12,133 bases of DNA from Dehalococcoidia bacterium (lineage in GTDB: Bacteria; Chloroflexota; Dehalococcoidia; GIF9; AB-539-J10). The notes below the pieces were generated by a model that worked only from the letters and a program-made list of their open reading frames with translations, did no database searches and was not told where the DNA came from. Below are positions 11,945 through 12,133 of the stretch, piece by piece. Positions within the stretch are counted from its first letter, which is position 1, and each line of letters opens with the position of its first letter. Position numbers and translations under genes: made by a program. The stretch is from assembly GCA_023229725.1 (NCBI GenBank), contig JALNYR010000074.1:1-12133 (forward strand), in the 5' to 3' direction.

Positions 11945-12133
11945 ATGTCCACTGTTGTACGGGAAGTCACGGTCAAGTCCGCGCTGACGAAGTCGCGGTT
12001 GTTTCCCTACTGCGTGAACCCGTACGCCGGCTGTGCACACGCCTGTGTCTACTGCTACGCGCGGTTCGCTACTCGCTTTTCCCATCCGGGTGAGCAGTGG
12101 GGCAGCTTCGTCGACGTACGGGTGAACGCGCCG
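11945..12133 (+). CDS. SplB/Rv2578c-like radical SAM protein (3' partial)
   Basis: Sixty-three residues are visible before the window ends. C30-x3-C34-x2-C37 ('GCAHACVYCYAR') is the radical SAM Fe-S motif, and 'KSALTKSRLF', 'PYCVNPYAGC' and 'YCYARF' are typical of the SplB-like or Rv2578c-like family rather than of other radical SAM groups. These proteins cleave SAM to a 5'-deoxyadenosyl radical; the substrate of this subgroup is not known, and true spore photoproduct lyase activity should not be assumed. The ATG at 11945 puts the family's conserved N-terminus right at the start. It has no Shine-Dalgarno site and overlaps the stop of a short upstream frame (TGATG), so its translation may depend on upstream reading. 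The catalytic C-terminal part is outside the window. Confidence 0.82.
   Translation, partial: MSTVVREVTVKSALTKSRLFPYCVNPYAGCAHACVYCYARFATRFSHPGEQWGSFVDVRVNAP

Noticed and set aside
1..12133. CRISPR array, tRNA, rRNA, insertion sequence or attachment site
   Set aside because: No regularly spaced repeats, no TψC-arm or CCA-type sequences, no transposase or integrase frame and no flanking direct repeats were seen. The Cas4-like gene alone is not evidence of CRISPR.

Overview
This is a GC-rich bacterial chromosomal window with short intergenic gaps, mostly good Shine-Dalgarno sites and sigma70-type promoters. The mix of Thr/Pro-linker lipoproteins, an ARPP-1/DUF6569-type protein, tandem-Usp, nitroreductase and a hydroxypyruvate isomerase/tartronate semialdehyde reductase pair would fit a Chloroflexota (Dehalococcoidia-like) genome. 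That assignment is an impression from gene content only. I see no rRNA, tRNA, CRISPR array, transposase or phage gene.

Layout. (1) 2-469: 3' end of a secreted or lipoprotein-type protein with an Ig/PKD-like domain. (2) 748-1548 (+): a DnaQ/ExoX-like 3'-5' exonuclease. It converges, with a 15-base gap, on a minus-strand set running from 3879 down to 1564: Nudix hydrolase, then a lipoprotein with a possible DUF4430-like domain, then a solo Cas4/RecB-like Fe-S nuclease. A TATAAT promoter at about 3932-3960 could drive all three. (3) 4184-5867 (+): hyi and glxR, a two-gene unit that converts hydroxypyruvate through tartronate semialdehyde to D-glycerate. (4) 7232-5887 (-): an ARPP-1/DUF6569-like protein followed by a small Cys-motif protein. 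(5) 7553-7768 (+): an orphan HicB-like protein behind a TTGACA promoter and followed by a hairpin. (6) 9139-7840 (-): a MarR regulator and a nitroreductase, each with its own extended -10 promoter. (7) 9140-9697: a long control region with operator-like repeats, a candidate promoter-to-terminator transcript of about 220 nt, and a probably leaderless start for the next gene. (8) 9698-10501 (+): a class I SAM-dependent methyltransferase. (9) 11437-10553 (-): a tandem universal stress protein. (10) 11945-12133 (+): 5' end of a SplB/Rv2578c-like radical SAM protein, cut by the window edge.

How it fits together. The window is mainly housekeeping and stress functions (DNA end processing, nucleotide clean-up, flavin redox chemistry, stress proteins) plus one carbon pathway step pair. 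The most unusual signals are in the non-coding DNA: a possible structured RNA with an intrinsic terminator upstream of the methyltransferase, a perfect 15-bp palindrome inside a leaderless promoter, and repeated use of extended -10 (TGn) promoters. On the protein side, the Cas4-like nuclease carries an extra four-cysteine insertion.
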